The notes under the pieces: model-generated
Databases searched by the model: none
The model's input: the letters and a program-made list of their open reading frames with translations, nothing else
What the model was told of the DNA's origin: nothing
Position numbers and translations under genes: made by a program
Assembly (NCBI RefSeq): GCF_900103735.1
Contig: NZ_FMXE01000014.1
Location: forward strand, 55,531 to 119,530
DNA from: Algoriphagus alkaliphilus
GTDB taxonomy: Bacteria > Bacteroidota > Bacteroidia > Cytophagales > Cyclobacteriaceae
Direction: 5' to 3'
Length of the DNA stretch: 64,000 bases
Part shown: positions 55,941-63,127 of the stretch, piece by piece
How positions within the stretch are numbered: position 1 is the first letter of the stretch
Layout: each line of letters starts with the position of its first letter

Positions 55941-58010
55941 TTATTTGGTAGATAGTCCTCTAAGAATTCCTTTTCCTTCCATAGATGGCCCACTATTCCA
56001 GCCCCATCGTGCTTCTGCACCGACAAAGGTGGAGGATTGGTCATCGGCGAAACCTAAAGAAGCCTTTGAATTGGAATCGCTGACCAAATTGGTACTTGCC
56101 CCTGCTTTGGCACCAACTTTCACCCCTCCGTCAGTAATTCCATTTGCATCAAATTCAACAAACCCATAAATCTCCCCTTTCAATTCAGCCTTTACCGGTC
56201 CCCATTTGGCGGGTTCCGCCAAGTCAGCATCAAAGCCGAACTCTACCGAACCTTTGATTATCTGATCTGTATCCATGTTTTCCTTGACCGTGTATTTGAA
56301 AAATTTCGAGTCCAGTTTGGTGGTCATCTTGTTGCATTCAATAGTGATGGTGCCTACCCCTAAATTCAATACGCTTTTTTGCGTGCAGGTCATTTCGTAA
56401 AAATCTGCCAGCTCGCCCGTTTCGGCTTCTTCCTCTTCCTCATCATCCACATAGACGCAGGGATTGCCAAACCGGACTTCCTGACCACTAATCATTCCTA
56501 GCCAAATCCCGTGTGCTTTGAGTTTTTCCCATTCAAACTGATCTGGCATCAAACTGAATTGAAAGTAATTCATTTTCCAGCTTAGCGACTTTTTCCAATA
56601 GTCTATGGATTTTAAGTTTTCGGTTTCAAAAAGGTCATTGATTTCCCTCAGGTATTCACTCTTTATTTGATTCATTGATTGGCAATAGGCCTCCATGTCT
56701 GCCTTGCTTGAACCCTCTCCGATACGATCCCCCATGGATTCAGTCAATTCAGCCAATTTGTCTCCATAATCATCTTCGATTTTTTTGGCTTTTTCCTGAA
56801 GGAGATAACCCGCTTCCACGATTTCATCGTACTTTTTGGCCTCCAATTCTCCGTTTTCTCCCTCATAGTATTCCTGAAGTGCGCGGATCTTAGGAGAAAA
56901 AATCAACTGAGTGAATGAACCTTCTGCATTTTGACCCATTGGAACAAAACTTTCCATTTGCTTATCCATTTCCTCTTCCAACTGCTCATAAAGCATATCC
57001 ATCTTTGCAGAGATCTTATCAGACATCCAACTTATACCTTCTCGATAGGCAATCCACTCTTTCTCCAATACCTCACTTTCAAAGACATTTTTAGGGTATT
57101 TAGGCCAATTCATGTGCACCAGACCCATCGGGTCTTCATTCAGGGGTGGGTAAAACGTCAAATCATTTGGGGTGATTTTATGGCCGAAGTCTTTGATCTT
57201 TTTTTCTTTCTCAGGACTATATCCGGATTTGATGCTTTTTTTCATGGCTAAGGCAGCAGCGGTTTTGTTTCCTTTTTTCTCCTCGATGACACTTTTAGTC
57301 AAATTGGCTTGGGAGTGACCGGGATAGAGCATCAGTGTGCTGTCGATGTAGGCTTCGGCCGTTAGAATGTCTCCCAATCCAAACCAGGCCTGAGCCATGT
57401 TATTCAACACGGTGCTATTTTTGGGATACGTCGAATTGAGGTACTTCAGGATTGGAAGCGCAGCTTCCTCCGCTCCTGCCATTGTCAAAAATGCCGCATA
57501 ATTATTCAGGTAATCGGCGTTTTGAGGTTCAGACTTGAGTGCATTTCCCAGCACCAAAATCGCATAAGCGGTAGAACCGAACATCCAAAGCCCATTTGCC
57601 AGTTGTGCTTTTTCTGCCGGAGATCCGGCCAAGGCAAAAAGTTCTTGGGCATTGGATGTGGCCTTTAATCCAAATTTGGAGGAAACTCCCGCATGAACTT
57701 TTGCCAAATAGGGAGCCAATTCAGCACTTTTTAGAGTCGTTTTTTTAGCTTGTGCAATTCGGGCCTCATCTTTTTCTGGGAAATCTTTCCCCTCATCTTC
57801 ATTATAAGCATCGGATAAGTCCATTTTGCCAAGTAGGGACACGTCAATTCCCATTTTCTTCATCATCTCCAGCTCCTCAGGATCCAGTTCCTCCACCATT
57901 TTTTTCAGTTCCTCCTTGGTGGGAGGTTTTTCCTGGGCTGAAACTTTGACAGGATCAAACAGAAAAAGCCCTAAGAAGATCATTAAAGCGGCTAGAGTCA
58001 GATTTTTCAT
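55941..58010 (-). CDS. Exported TPR protein equivalent to the C-terminal half of the 1,100-residue paralogues (689 aa)
   Basis: Signal peptide MKNLTLAALMIFLGLFLFDPVKVSAQ, then an acidic Lys/Glu-rich segment. TPRs lie at about residues 120-260 (DYLNNYAAFLTMAGAEEAALPILKYLNSTYPKNSTVLNNMAQAWFGLGD), matching the block AANNLAVHLLKSGYPDKSLPILNYWL of paralogue A. After a helical region the C-terminal domain repeats the Cys pattern (FGNPCVYVDDEEEEE, YEMTCTQK, ITIECNKM) with glycine-rich strands GSVEFGFDADL and GGVKVGAKAGASTNL. It is the first gene of the operon, behind the 18-bp palindrome and -7-like box at 58050-58097. Confidence 0.8.
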   Translation of the reverse strand: MKNLTLAALMIFLGLFLFDPVKVSAQEKPPTKEELKKMVEELDPEELEMMKKMGIDVSLLGKMDLSDAYNEDEGKDFPEKDEARIAQAKKTTLKSAELAPYLAKVHAGVSSKFGLKATSNAQELFALAGSPAEKAQLANGLWMFGSTAYAILVLGNALKSEPQNADYLNNYAAFLTMAGAEEAALPILKYLNSTYPKNSTVLNNMAQAWFGLGDILTAEAYIDSTLMLYPGHSQANLTKSVIEEKKGNKTAAALAMKKSIKSGYSPEKEKKIKDFGHKITPNDLTFYPPLNEDPMGLVHMNWPKYPKNVFESEVLEKEWIAYREGISWMSDKISAKMDMLYEQLEEEMDKQMESFVPMGQNAEGSFTQLIFSPKIRALQEYYEGENGELEAKKYDEIVEAGYLLQEKAKKIEDDYGDKLAELTESMGDRIGEGSSKADMEAYCQSMNQIKSEYLREINDLFETENLKSIDYWKKSLSWKMNYFQFSLMPDQFEWEKLKAHGIWLGMISGQEVRFGNPCVYVDDEEEEEAETGELADFYEMTCTQKSVLNLGVGTITIECNKMTTKLDSKFFKYTVKENMDTDQIIKGSVEFGFDADLAEPAKWGPVKAELKGEIYGFVEFDANGITDGGVKVGAKAGASTNLVSDSNSKASLGFADDQSSTFVGAEARWGWNSGPSMEGKGILRGLSTK

Positions 58011-58049
58011 TGCTCAGAAATTGGGTTGGAAGAGCCTTTGATAACATGG

Positions 58050-58097
58050 GAAAGCTAGTTGATCTCAACCTGTCCCGACATCCTGTAAAAAGGGGAT
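58050..58097 (-). promoter_or_regulatory. Palindromic operator plus -7-like box upstream of the seven-gene operon
   Basis: The 18-bp imperfect palindrome ATCCTGTAAAAAGGGGAT lies at 58080-58097. On the minus strand it is followed after exactly 22 bp by TAGCTTTC (58057-58050), close to the Bacteroidota -7 consensus TAnnTTTG. The ATG is at 58010. The same palindrome-22 bp-TAGsTTTn arrangement occurs at 60312-60359 and 60378-60425. Confidence 0.6.
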
Positions 58098-58160
58098 TTT
58101 TGGAAATGCCCAGCTTGCCTTGACAAAATATTTTATAAATCAAAATCCAATCATAAAAAA

Positions 58161-58178
58161 ATCCTCCTTTTAAGGGAT
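58161..58178 (+). promoter_or_regulatory. Weaker copy of the 18-bp palindrome upstream of the small exported protein gene
   Basis: ATCCTCCTTTTAAGGGAT keeps the outer ATCCT and GGAT at the same 18-bp span as the three better copies but not the inner bases. It lies 55 bp before ATG 58233. No TAnnTTTG box follows at 22 bp; the nearest candidate, TAATTGGG, is 24 bp away and poor. The call rests mainly on the pattern in neighbouring promoters. Confidence 0.35.
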
Positions 58179-58232
58179 AGAAAGGCAGGAGATAATTGGG
58201 AATAATTGGGAAATCAAAAACCCACTCTCATT

Positions 58233-58823
58233 ATGAAAACACTTGCCATTGCCTGCCTGATTCTGGTACTCACCGGAAATCTTTTCGCCCAGAATAAATT
58301 CGGAATCCTGACCTACCAAATCCCCGATCATTGGGAAGTTGCAGAGGTTTCCGGCAATCTGGTCCTATTCAATCCAGCCAACCCCGGATGTAGGATAGCC
58401 TTTTTTCCCACGACCCAAACCATCATAGACACAGAAGAGGAATTTCTTGAATTAGGGAGTCAAAAAATCAACGAACTGAGATCCCAGAATTTCACCCATT
58501 ACCCTGTTGAGAAAATTGAACAAGAAGGGTGGATTATATTTAGAACTTTAATAGCCCATAACAATCCTCAGTATAATTTGATATTTATGATAACACTTTC
58601 AAATTCAAATGAAACCACTGGTTTCCTTTACGAAGCGAACTCTGCCTCTTGCAATGATGAGATTATTCAAATATTGTCTATACTAGATATCCAACCATCA
58701 CCAGCACCAGAACTTACTGTCCAAGATCCTACTAAGCCCCAGCCTAAAGGAAAGGCCCAGCCTATGAAAGATCTCCGCAGAGTGGCTGAACCACAAAAAG
58801 GGAAGGGAAAAGGCAAAAATTAA
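58233..58823 (+). CDS. Small exported protein, PsbP-like in outline, with basic proline-rich tail (196 aa)
   Basis: The start is ATG 58233 (MKTLAIACLILVLTGNLFAQ, a signal peptide); the longer frame begins with TTG and is rejected. The mature part begins FGILTYQIPDHWEVAEVSGNLVLFNP and contains CRIAFFPTTQ, an EEEFLELGSQKINELRSQNF helix and IIFRTLIAHNNPQYNLIFMITL. It resembles the protein at 52243 in layout. The last ~40 residues are rich in Pro, Lys, Gln and Gly (KPQPKGKAQP, KGKGKGKN). It is transcribed divergently from the operon and converges with the next gene with one base between the two stops. Confidence 0.7.
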   Translation: MKTLAIACLILVLTGNLFAQNKFGILTYQIPDHWEVAEVSGNLVLFNPANPGCRIAFFPTTQTIIDTEEEFLELGSQKINELRSQNFTHYPVEKIEQEGWIIFRTLIAHNNPQYNLIFMITLSNSNETTGFLYEANSASCNDEIIQILSILDIQPSPAPELTVQDPTKPQPKGKAQPMKDLRRVAEPQKGKGKGKN

Positions 58824-58824
58824 G

Positions 58825-60282
58825 TTACTTGATTTTCACAAGTGTATATTCCCCTCCTGACCGATCATTTAAATAAAGTAATCGCCCACCTCTCACCGCT
58901 TGAAAATGCGCATCAAACTGCTGGGTTTTTCCTTGGTAACGATTCGTCATTATGATACTCCAATTGGTGACTGTAGCGTTTCCTTTGTATTCCTGTTGAA
59001 AGGTATTCATCGCTCCTACCGCTCCTGTTGCACCATTGTGGATGCTGGAATAGGTGTTTCCGGAAAAGGAAAAGGTCGCACTTGAAGCCGCAAACGTGGC
59101 TCCGGCATACGCTCCTGTTACAGTGTTATACCATTGGGTCATTTGAGATCCGCCACTTTGCCAGGTGCCATTCAGGTCATTTGGGCCCACAGCAAACTTA
59201 TTGTAGCTACTCATCCTTAAAAGGTCTGAATCCCAACGATCAGCAGCTTTCGGGAAGGTCTGTCTAAAGTTTGCTTCATCAGAAGAACTGGCCACCGTAA
59301 GCATAGCAGCATTGGGTGAAACGGTGAGAAACATTCCAATAAAGCGTCGTTGACCTGTTTGAGGATCTTGCCCCCAGCCTTCCACGTATTTTGGCTGCAA
59401 TGAACTGATAAACTCCCCTCCGTCCTGATAGGATTTAGAGCTTGTTTTGAAAAGCGGAGTAATGTGATTGTCCCAGTAATAATCCCGATCCATCACACCT
59501 GTTCCGGAGAAGTTTTCGCTCTGATAAGGAAGCACAAAAAACAGATAGACTTTTGTCTCGCCTTTTTGCACTACCACCCCATCCGGTTGGATACTGGCAA
59601 TCCAGCCGTCATCAAAATTGCTGGTGCTAAATTGATAACCTGAAAAAGTTGGAGGGGGAGATGAGGGTTTCTGCACGGTTGGCGAGGGCTTCTCAGTGGG
59701 GGCAGTTTGTATTGGCGCTGAAGATTGAGGCTGAGTCGGGACCGAACTCGGAGTTGTAGCTGACCGACCAGGTGGCAAAGGTGGAATATGTGCTGGAACA
59801 GTCATGGCTCCCGCCTGTGAGTTTGGCGCTGGTGTAGGAGCAGTTGTTCCTTGATTTTGAGCTTTGGGAGGCATATTGGACTTCGCCAAATAAAAACTGG
59901 TTTCTGATTTATCCATGGAGAAATAAATCAGAAATGTAGTGGCTCCTTTCATCAACCAAGCCATTTTCTCATCCTTGGTTGGGAGAATTTGAAAACCGGA
60001 TTTTTCCAGATTGTTCAATAGAACATCCCCATTAAATCCAGACTGTGAAGCCGGTGGAAGGAAATATACCTCAACATCAGTGAGGTTAATTTTGGGATCC
60101 TGAACTTCCGATTCTAGCAGGGTTGCTGCTGCTAGTGTGATTAGAAATCGCTTGTCCTGTTTGGCACCATCGGGTAGCGAAAGATTCAAAGCTGGAATTC
60201 GCGAAGCTGGAATCACATTTTTTTGAGCCATGATGTAAAATGGAAGGAAACAAACGAGAATTGGTATCATCAAGGCTTTCAT
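58825..60282 (-). CDS. Exported multidomain protein with Pro/Ala/Ser linker and lipocalin-like C-terminus (485 aa)
   Basis: Signal peptide MKALMIPILVCFLPFYIMAQ. A first domain of ~130 residues (ITLAAATLLESEVQ, VEVYFLPPASQSGFNGDVLLNNLEKSGF) is followed by a low-complexity linker at about 145-220 (PAHIPPLPPGRSATTPSS). The next domain starts FSGYQFSTSNFDDGWIASIQPDGVVVQKGETKVYLFFVLPY and resembles the small exported proteins of the locus. The C-terminal ~120 residues start NDLNGTWQSGGSQMTQWYN and look like a small barrel. It has its own promoter region shared divergently with the kinase gene. No described function recognised. Confidence 0.72.
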   Translation of the reverse strand: MKALMIPILVCFLPFYIMAQKNVIPASRIPALNLSLPDGAKQDKRFLITLAAATLLESEVQDPKINLTDVEVYFLPPASQSGFNGDVLLNNLEKSGFQILPTKDEKMAWLMKGATTFLIYFSMDKSETSFYLAKSNMPPKAQNQGTTAPTPAPNSQAGAMTVPAHIPPLPPGRSATTPSSVPTQPQSSAPIQTAPTEKPSPTVQKPSSPPPTFSGYQFSTSNFDDGWIASIQPDGVVVQKGETKVYLFFVLPYQSENFSGTGVMDRDYYWDNHITPLFKTSSKSYQDGGEFISSLQPKYVEGWGQDPQTGQRRFIGMFLTVSPNAAMLTVASSSDEANFRQTFPKAADRWDSDLLRMSSYNKFAVGPNDLNGTWQSGGSQMTQWYNTVTGAYAGATFAASSATFSFSGNTYSSIHNGATGAVGAMNTFQQEYKGNATVTNWSIIMTNRYQGKTQQFDAHFQAVRGGRLLYLNDRSGGEYTLVKIK

Positions 60283-60311
60283 AGGAGGAGTGGATTAGAT
60301 TAAAATCAAAA

Positions 60312-60359
60312 TAAACCTAGGAGAGGCAACGCAATTCCGAAATCCTGTAAAAACAGGAT
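60312..60359 (-). promoter_or_regulatory. Palindromic operator plus -7-like box upstream of the 485-residue exported protein
   Basis: ATCCTGTAAAAACAGGAT (60342-60359) is a perfect 7-4-7 inverted repeat, the format bound by NarL-type response regulators. On the minus strand a 22-bp spacer leads to TAGGTTTA (60319-60312). The ATG is at 60282. It is the best copy of the family in the window. Confidence 0.68.
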
Positions 60360-60377
60360 ATTTCTTCTTTTCGAAAA

Positions 60378-60425
60378 ATCCTGTAAAACAGGGATGTATT
60401 GCGGGGAAAAAACCAAATAGGTTTG
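60378..60425 (+). promoter_or_regulatory. Palindromic operator plus promoter of the two-component system genes
   Basis: ATCCTGTAAAACAGGGAT (60378-60395) contains CCTGT-AAA-ACAGG and is followed on the plus strand after 22 bp by TAGGTTTG (60418-60425), an exact TAnnTTTG box. TTG at 60399-60401, 16 bp before it, could be the -33 element. The kinase ATG is at 60515. This implies that the response regulator may control its own operon. Confidence 0.68.
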
Positions 60426-60514
60426 GGAGAAACAATTGCTGTTGCTACCAGCGGATTCTTTGAAGGATTTGAGTAGATTATTAGGCCCTTTTAAACAAAA
60501 TCCCAAGACTTCCG

Positions 60515-62470
60515 ATGAAAAGATTGCTTTTCTTCCTTTTCCTCTTGTTTCCCTTGTCCATTTTTGGCCAACAGGTTTTGGATCTGGACAGCCTGCTTAG
60601 ACTTTTGCCTAAGGCCAAGGAGGAAATATCTAAAGTAGGACTTTACATTCAAATCGGTCAACAATATGAAAACACGGAGCCAGAACTTGCCAAAAGCTAT
60701 TATCGAAAAGCCCTAAACCTTAGTCAAAAAATCGGATACCATACCGGGGAGATCAAATTTGCCCATAATTACACCTATATTCTTAATGTTCAGGGTCAAT
60801 TTGATTCCTCCCTTTATTACAATCTGAAGGCGGTTGCGCTTGCACGGGAGATCAGGGATTCTGTTAATCTGGGAAAAGCCTTGCTTAATTCAGGTTCTGT
60901 CTATCGCTATCTTTCTGACTACGAAACGGCCGCGGAATATTATCAGCAAGGAAAGTTGATCTTCGAAAAAATCGGTGATGAAGGCATGAAGGGCTTTATC
61001 TTAAATCTTCTTCAGGTGCTTTACTCTGATTTAAAATGGCATGACCGGGCAATTGAAGTGGGCATGGAAGCCTTAAATTTTTATCAAAAAGCCGGAGATC
61101 AACGAATGATCGGAACAGTAATGAATAACCTTGGATTGTCCTATTCCAAATTGGGAAAAGCTGCTGAAGCTATTTCCATGTATCAACAAGTTTTACAAAT
61201 CGGAAACGAAACCAATGATCTCAACATGCAGGGAACCGTTTTGTTAAATCTCGGAGACTCTTATGATCAGACGAATGACTATCCAAATATGGAGCAATCC
61301 TACAGGAACGCATTAGAGATTTTCCGGAAACTTGAATCTGAAGAAGGAGAAATCATTGCCTTGAGGGGCATGAGTATCGTTCAGCTTTACAAAAAAAATC
61401 TGTCTTCTGCTTTAGATCTGGGAAAAAAATCGGTGGATTTGGCTTCGGAAACCAAGTACGCTCTTGAACGGCAGAAGTCTCTCCTGCAACTTTCCAATGT
61501 CTATTTTGCCTTGCAGGATATTCCTCGGGCCAGAGAGGCGATGAAGCAATCAGAGCTTTTGGGAGATAGGCTGATCAATGAAGAAATCCAAGGCAAAACC
61601 CTCGAACTCGAAAAGAAATACGAATCTGAAAAACAACAAAACCAAATTCTCCAGCTGGAAGCTCAAAATGCGATACAGCAGGTTATCATTCAAAAAAGAA
61701 AGCTCACCATCTGGATTTTGATCCTTTTAGCAGCTTCACTAGCAACTATAATTCTGCTGGTCATCCGAAAAAACCAGCATAAACAGCGGTTCCAAATCCA
61801 AAAAATAAAAGAGCTTGAAACAGAAAAACAACTCACCGCAACAGAAGCTGTGCTGAAAGGAGAAGAACAAGAACGAAGTCGACTGGCAAAAGACCTGCAC
61901 GATGGCTTGGGTGGAATGCTTTCAGGAATTAAATTTTCATTTCAAACCATGAAGGGCAACCTAGTATTAACCCCCGAAAATGCACAGCTGTTCGAACGGA
62001 GCTTGGACATGCTAGACACTTCCATTTCAGAGATGAGAAGAGTCGCCCATAATTTGATGCCTGAAAATCTGATCAAATTCGGTTTGGATTCTGCTTTGAG
62101 AGATTTTTTTGATGACATCAATTTAAGCGGTGTCATTCAACTCCGATACATTTCGATCGGGCTAAAGGATGAGCTAATCGATCAAACTATCGCAATTTCA
62201 CTGTACAGAATCATCCAAGAACTAGTGAATAACATTTTGAAACATGCTGAGGCAAAACAAGCCTTGGTACAACTCACAAAAACCGAAAATCTGATCTTGC
62301 TGGATGTAGAAGATGATGGGAAGGGTTTTGAGCATTCAAAAATGTTACTCAGTACAGGAATTGGCTGGACCAATATCAAAAGCCGGCTCGAATACCTCAA
62401 TGCCAAAGTCACCTTGGACTCCGCCCCGGGAAAGGGAAGCAGCATACATATTGAAGTGCAAATTCCATGA
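60515..62470 (+). CDS. TPR-sensor histidine kinase, HisKA_3 type (651 aa)
   Basis: Signal peptide MKRLLFFLFLLFPLSIFGQ, then TPR repeats over about residues 40-340 (SYYRKALNLSQKIGYHTGEIKFAHNYTYIL, MNNLGLSYSKLGKAAEAISMYQQVL). A coiled coil precedes one membrane helix near 398-419 (LTIWILILLAASLATIILLVI). The cytoplasmic part has the HisKA_3 box SRLAKDLHDGLGGMLSGIKFSF with His462, then a HATPase domain with N-box IIQELVNNILKHAEA, DDGKGF and GIGWTNIKSRLEYLNA. The TPR sensor is periplasmic, so the signal may be a protein or envelope component. It overlaps the response-regulator gene by 4 bp. Confidence 0.93.
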   Translation: MKRLLFFLFLLFPLSIFGQQVLDLDSLLRLLPKAKEEISKVGLYIQIGQQYENTEPELAKSYYRKALNLSQKIGYHTGEIKFAHNYTYILNVQGQFDSSLYYNLKAVALAREIRDSVNLGKALLNSGSVYRYLSDYETAAEYYQQGKLIFEKIGDEGMKGFILNLLQVLYSDLKWHDRAIEVGMEALNFYQKAGDQRMIGTVMNNLGLSYSKLGKAAEAISMYQQVLQIGNETNDLNMQGTVLLNLGDSYDQTNDYPNMEQSYRNALEIFRKLESEEGEIIALRGMSIVQLYKKNLSSALDLGKKSVDLASETKYALERQKSLLQLSNVYFALQDIPRAREAMKQSELLGDRLINEEIQGKTLELEKKYESEKQQNQILQLEAQNAIQQVIIQKRKLTIWILILLAASLATIILLVIRKNQHKQRFQIQKIKELETEKQLTATEAVLKGEEQERSRLAKDLHDGLGGMLSGIKFSFQTMKGNLVLTPENAQLFERSLDMLDTSISEMRRVAHNLMPENLIKFGLDSALRDFFDDINLSGVIQLRYISIGLKDELIDQTIAISLYRIIQELVNNILKHAEAKQALVQLTKTENLILLDVEDDGKGFEHSKMLLSTGIGWTNIKSRLEYLNAKVTLDSAPGKGSSIHIEVQIP

Positions 62471-63084
62471 AAACGCGGCTTTTTATCGTAGACGACCACT
62501 ACATGGTCATCGAAGGAATCAGATCTCTACTTCAACAGGAGGAAGATATCGAATGGATGGGGCATGCCACCAATGGTGAATCTTGCCTTGCTTTCCTTCA
62601 GCGGCAGGAACCTGAGGTGATTTTGATGGATATCAGTATGCCTGGAATGTCGGGAATTGAGCTTTGCAAAGAGGTTAAAAGCCACTATCCCGGAATCCGT
62701 ATTCTTGGGCTCAGCACTTTCAACCAACGAAGTTTTGTTGAGAAAATGATTGAAAATGGTGCAAGTGGATATGTATTAAAAAATGCCAGCAAGGAAGAAT
62801 TACTCAAGGCTATTCAAGCGGCAAAAGCCTTTAAAACCTATTTGAGTTTTGAAGCGGTCCAAGGTTTGAGAAGCCATTCTGAAAAGGATTTACCGATTTT
62901 AACCCGACGGGAAAAAGAAGTCCTTGAATGGATTGCGGCTGGTTTAACAAATCTGGAAATAGCCGAAAAACTATTTATTAGTGCCACTACTGTGGATACT
63001 CACCGCAAAAATCTGATGATCAAGTTTGAAGCAAAAAATGTTGCTGCATTAATTCATTTAGCTTCCAAAGCGGGTTTGGTTTAA
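62467..63084 (+). CDS. LuxR/NarL-family response regulator (205 aa)
   Basis: The receiver domain starts KTRLFIVDDHYMVIEGI, with Asp9/Asp10 and the phospho-acceptor Asp55 in VILMDISMPGMSG, then Lys in GYVLKNASKEELL. The C-terminal LuxR-type HTH is LTRREKEVLEWIAAGLTNLEIAEKLFISATTVDTHRKNLMIKFEAKNVAALI, with intact helices. Members bind short inverted repeats near promoters, consistent with the 7-4-7 palindromes upstream of its own operon and of the exported-protein genes. It is the cognate partner of the kinase just upstream. Confidence 0.95.
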   Translation: MKTRLFIVDDHYMVIEGIRSLLQQEEDIEWMGHATNGESCLAFLQRQEPEVILMDISMPGMSGIELCKEVKSHYPGIRILGLSTFNQRSFVEKMIENGASGYVLKNASKEELLKAIQAAKAFKTYLSFEAVQGLRSHSEKDLPILTRREKEVLEWIAAGLTNLEIAEKLFISATTVDTHRKNLMIKFEAKNVAALIHLASKAGLV

Positions 63085-63088
63085 AAAT

Positions 63089-63116
63089 CTTTTCCAAAGT
63101 TTAGAATTTTGAAAAG
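63089..63116. terminator. Terminator-like hairpin after the response-regulator gene
   Basis: CTTTTCCAAAGTT pairs imperfectly with AATTTTGAAAAG across loop TAG, 5 bases after the stop at 63084. The core TCCAAAGTTTAGAA is identical to that of the terminator at 45490-45525. The stem has a mismatch and a bulge and the T-run is short, so efficiency is uncertain. Confidence 0.55.
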
Positions 63117-63127
63117 TTGAATCAAAA

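Noticed and set aside
54851..56044. Longer N-terminus from 56044 for the 359-residue protein
   Set aside because: It would overlap the previous gene by about 100 bp and put 38 polar residues before a clear signal peptide starting at ATG 55930.
60306..60506. A 66-codon minus-strand open frame spanning the palindromes upstream of the kinase gene
   Set aside because: No signal or domain. Its codons include the inverted repeats, and it overlaps the divergent promoter region; regulatory DNA is the better explanation.
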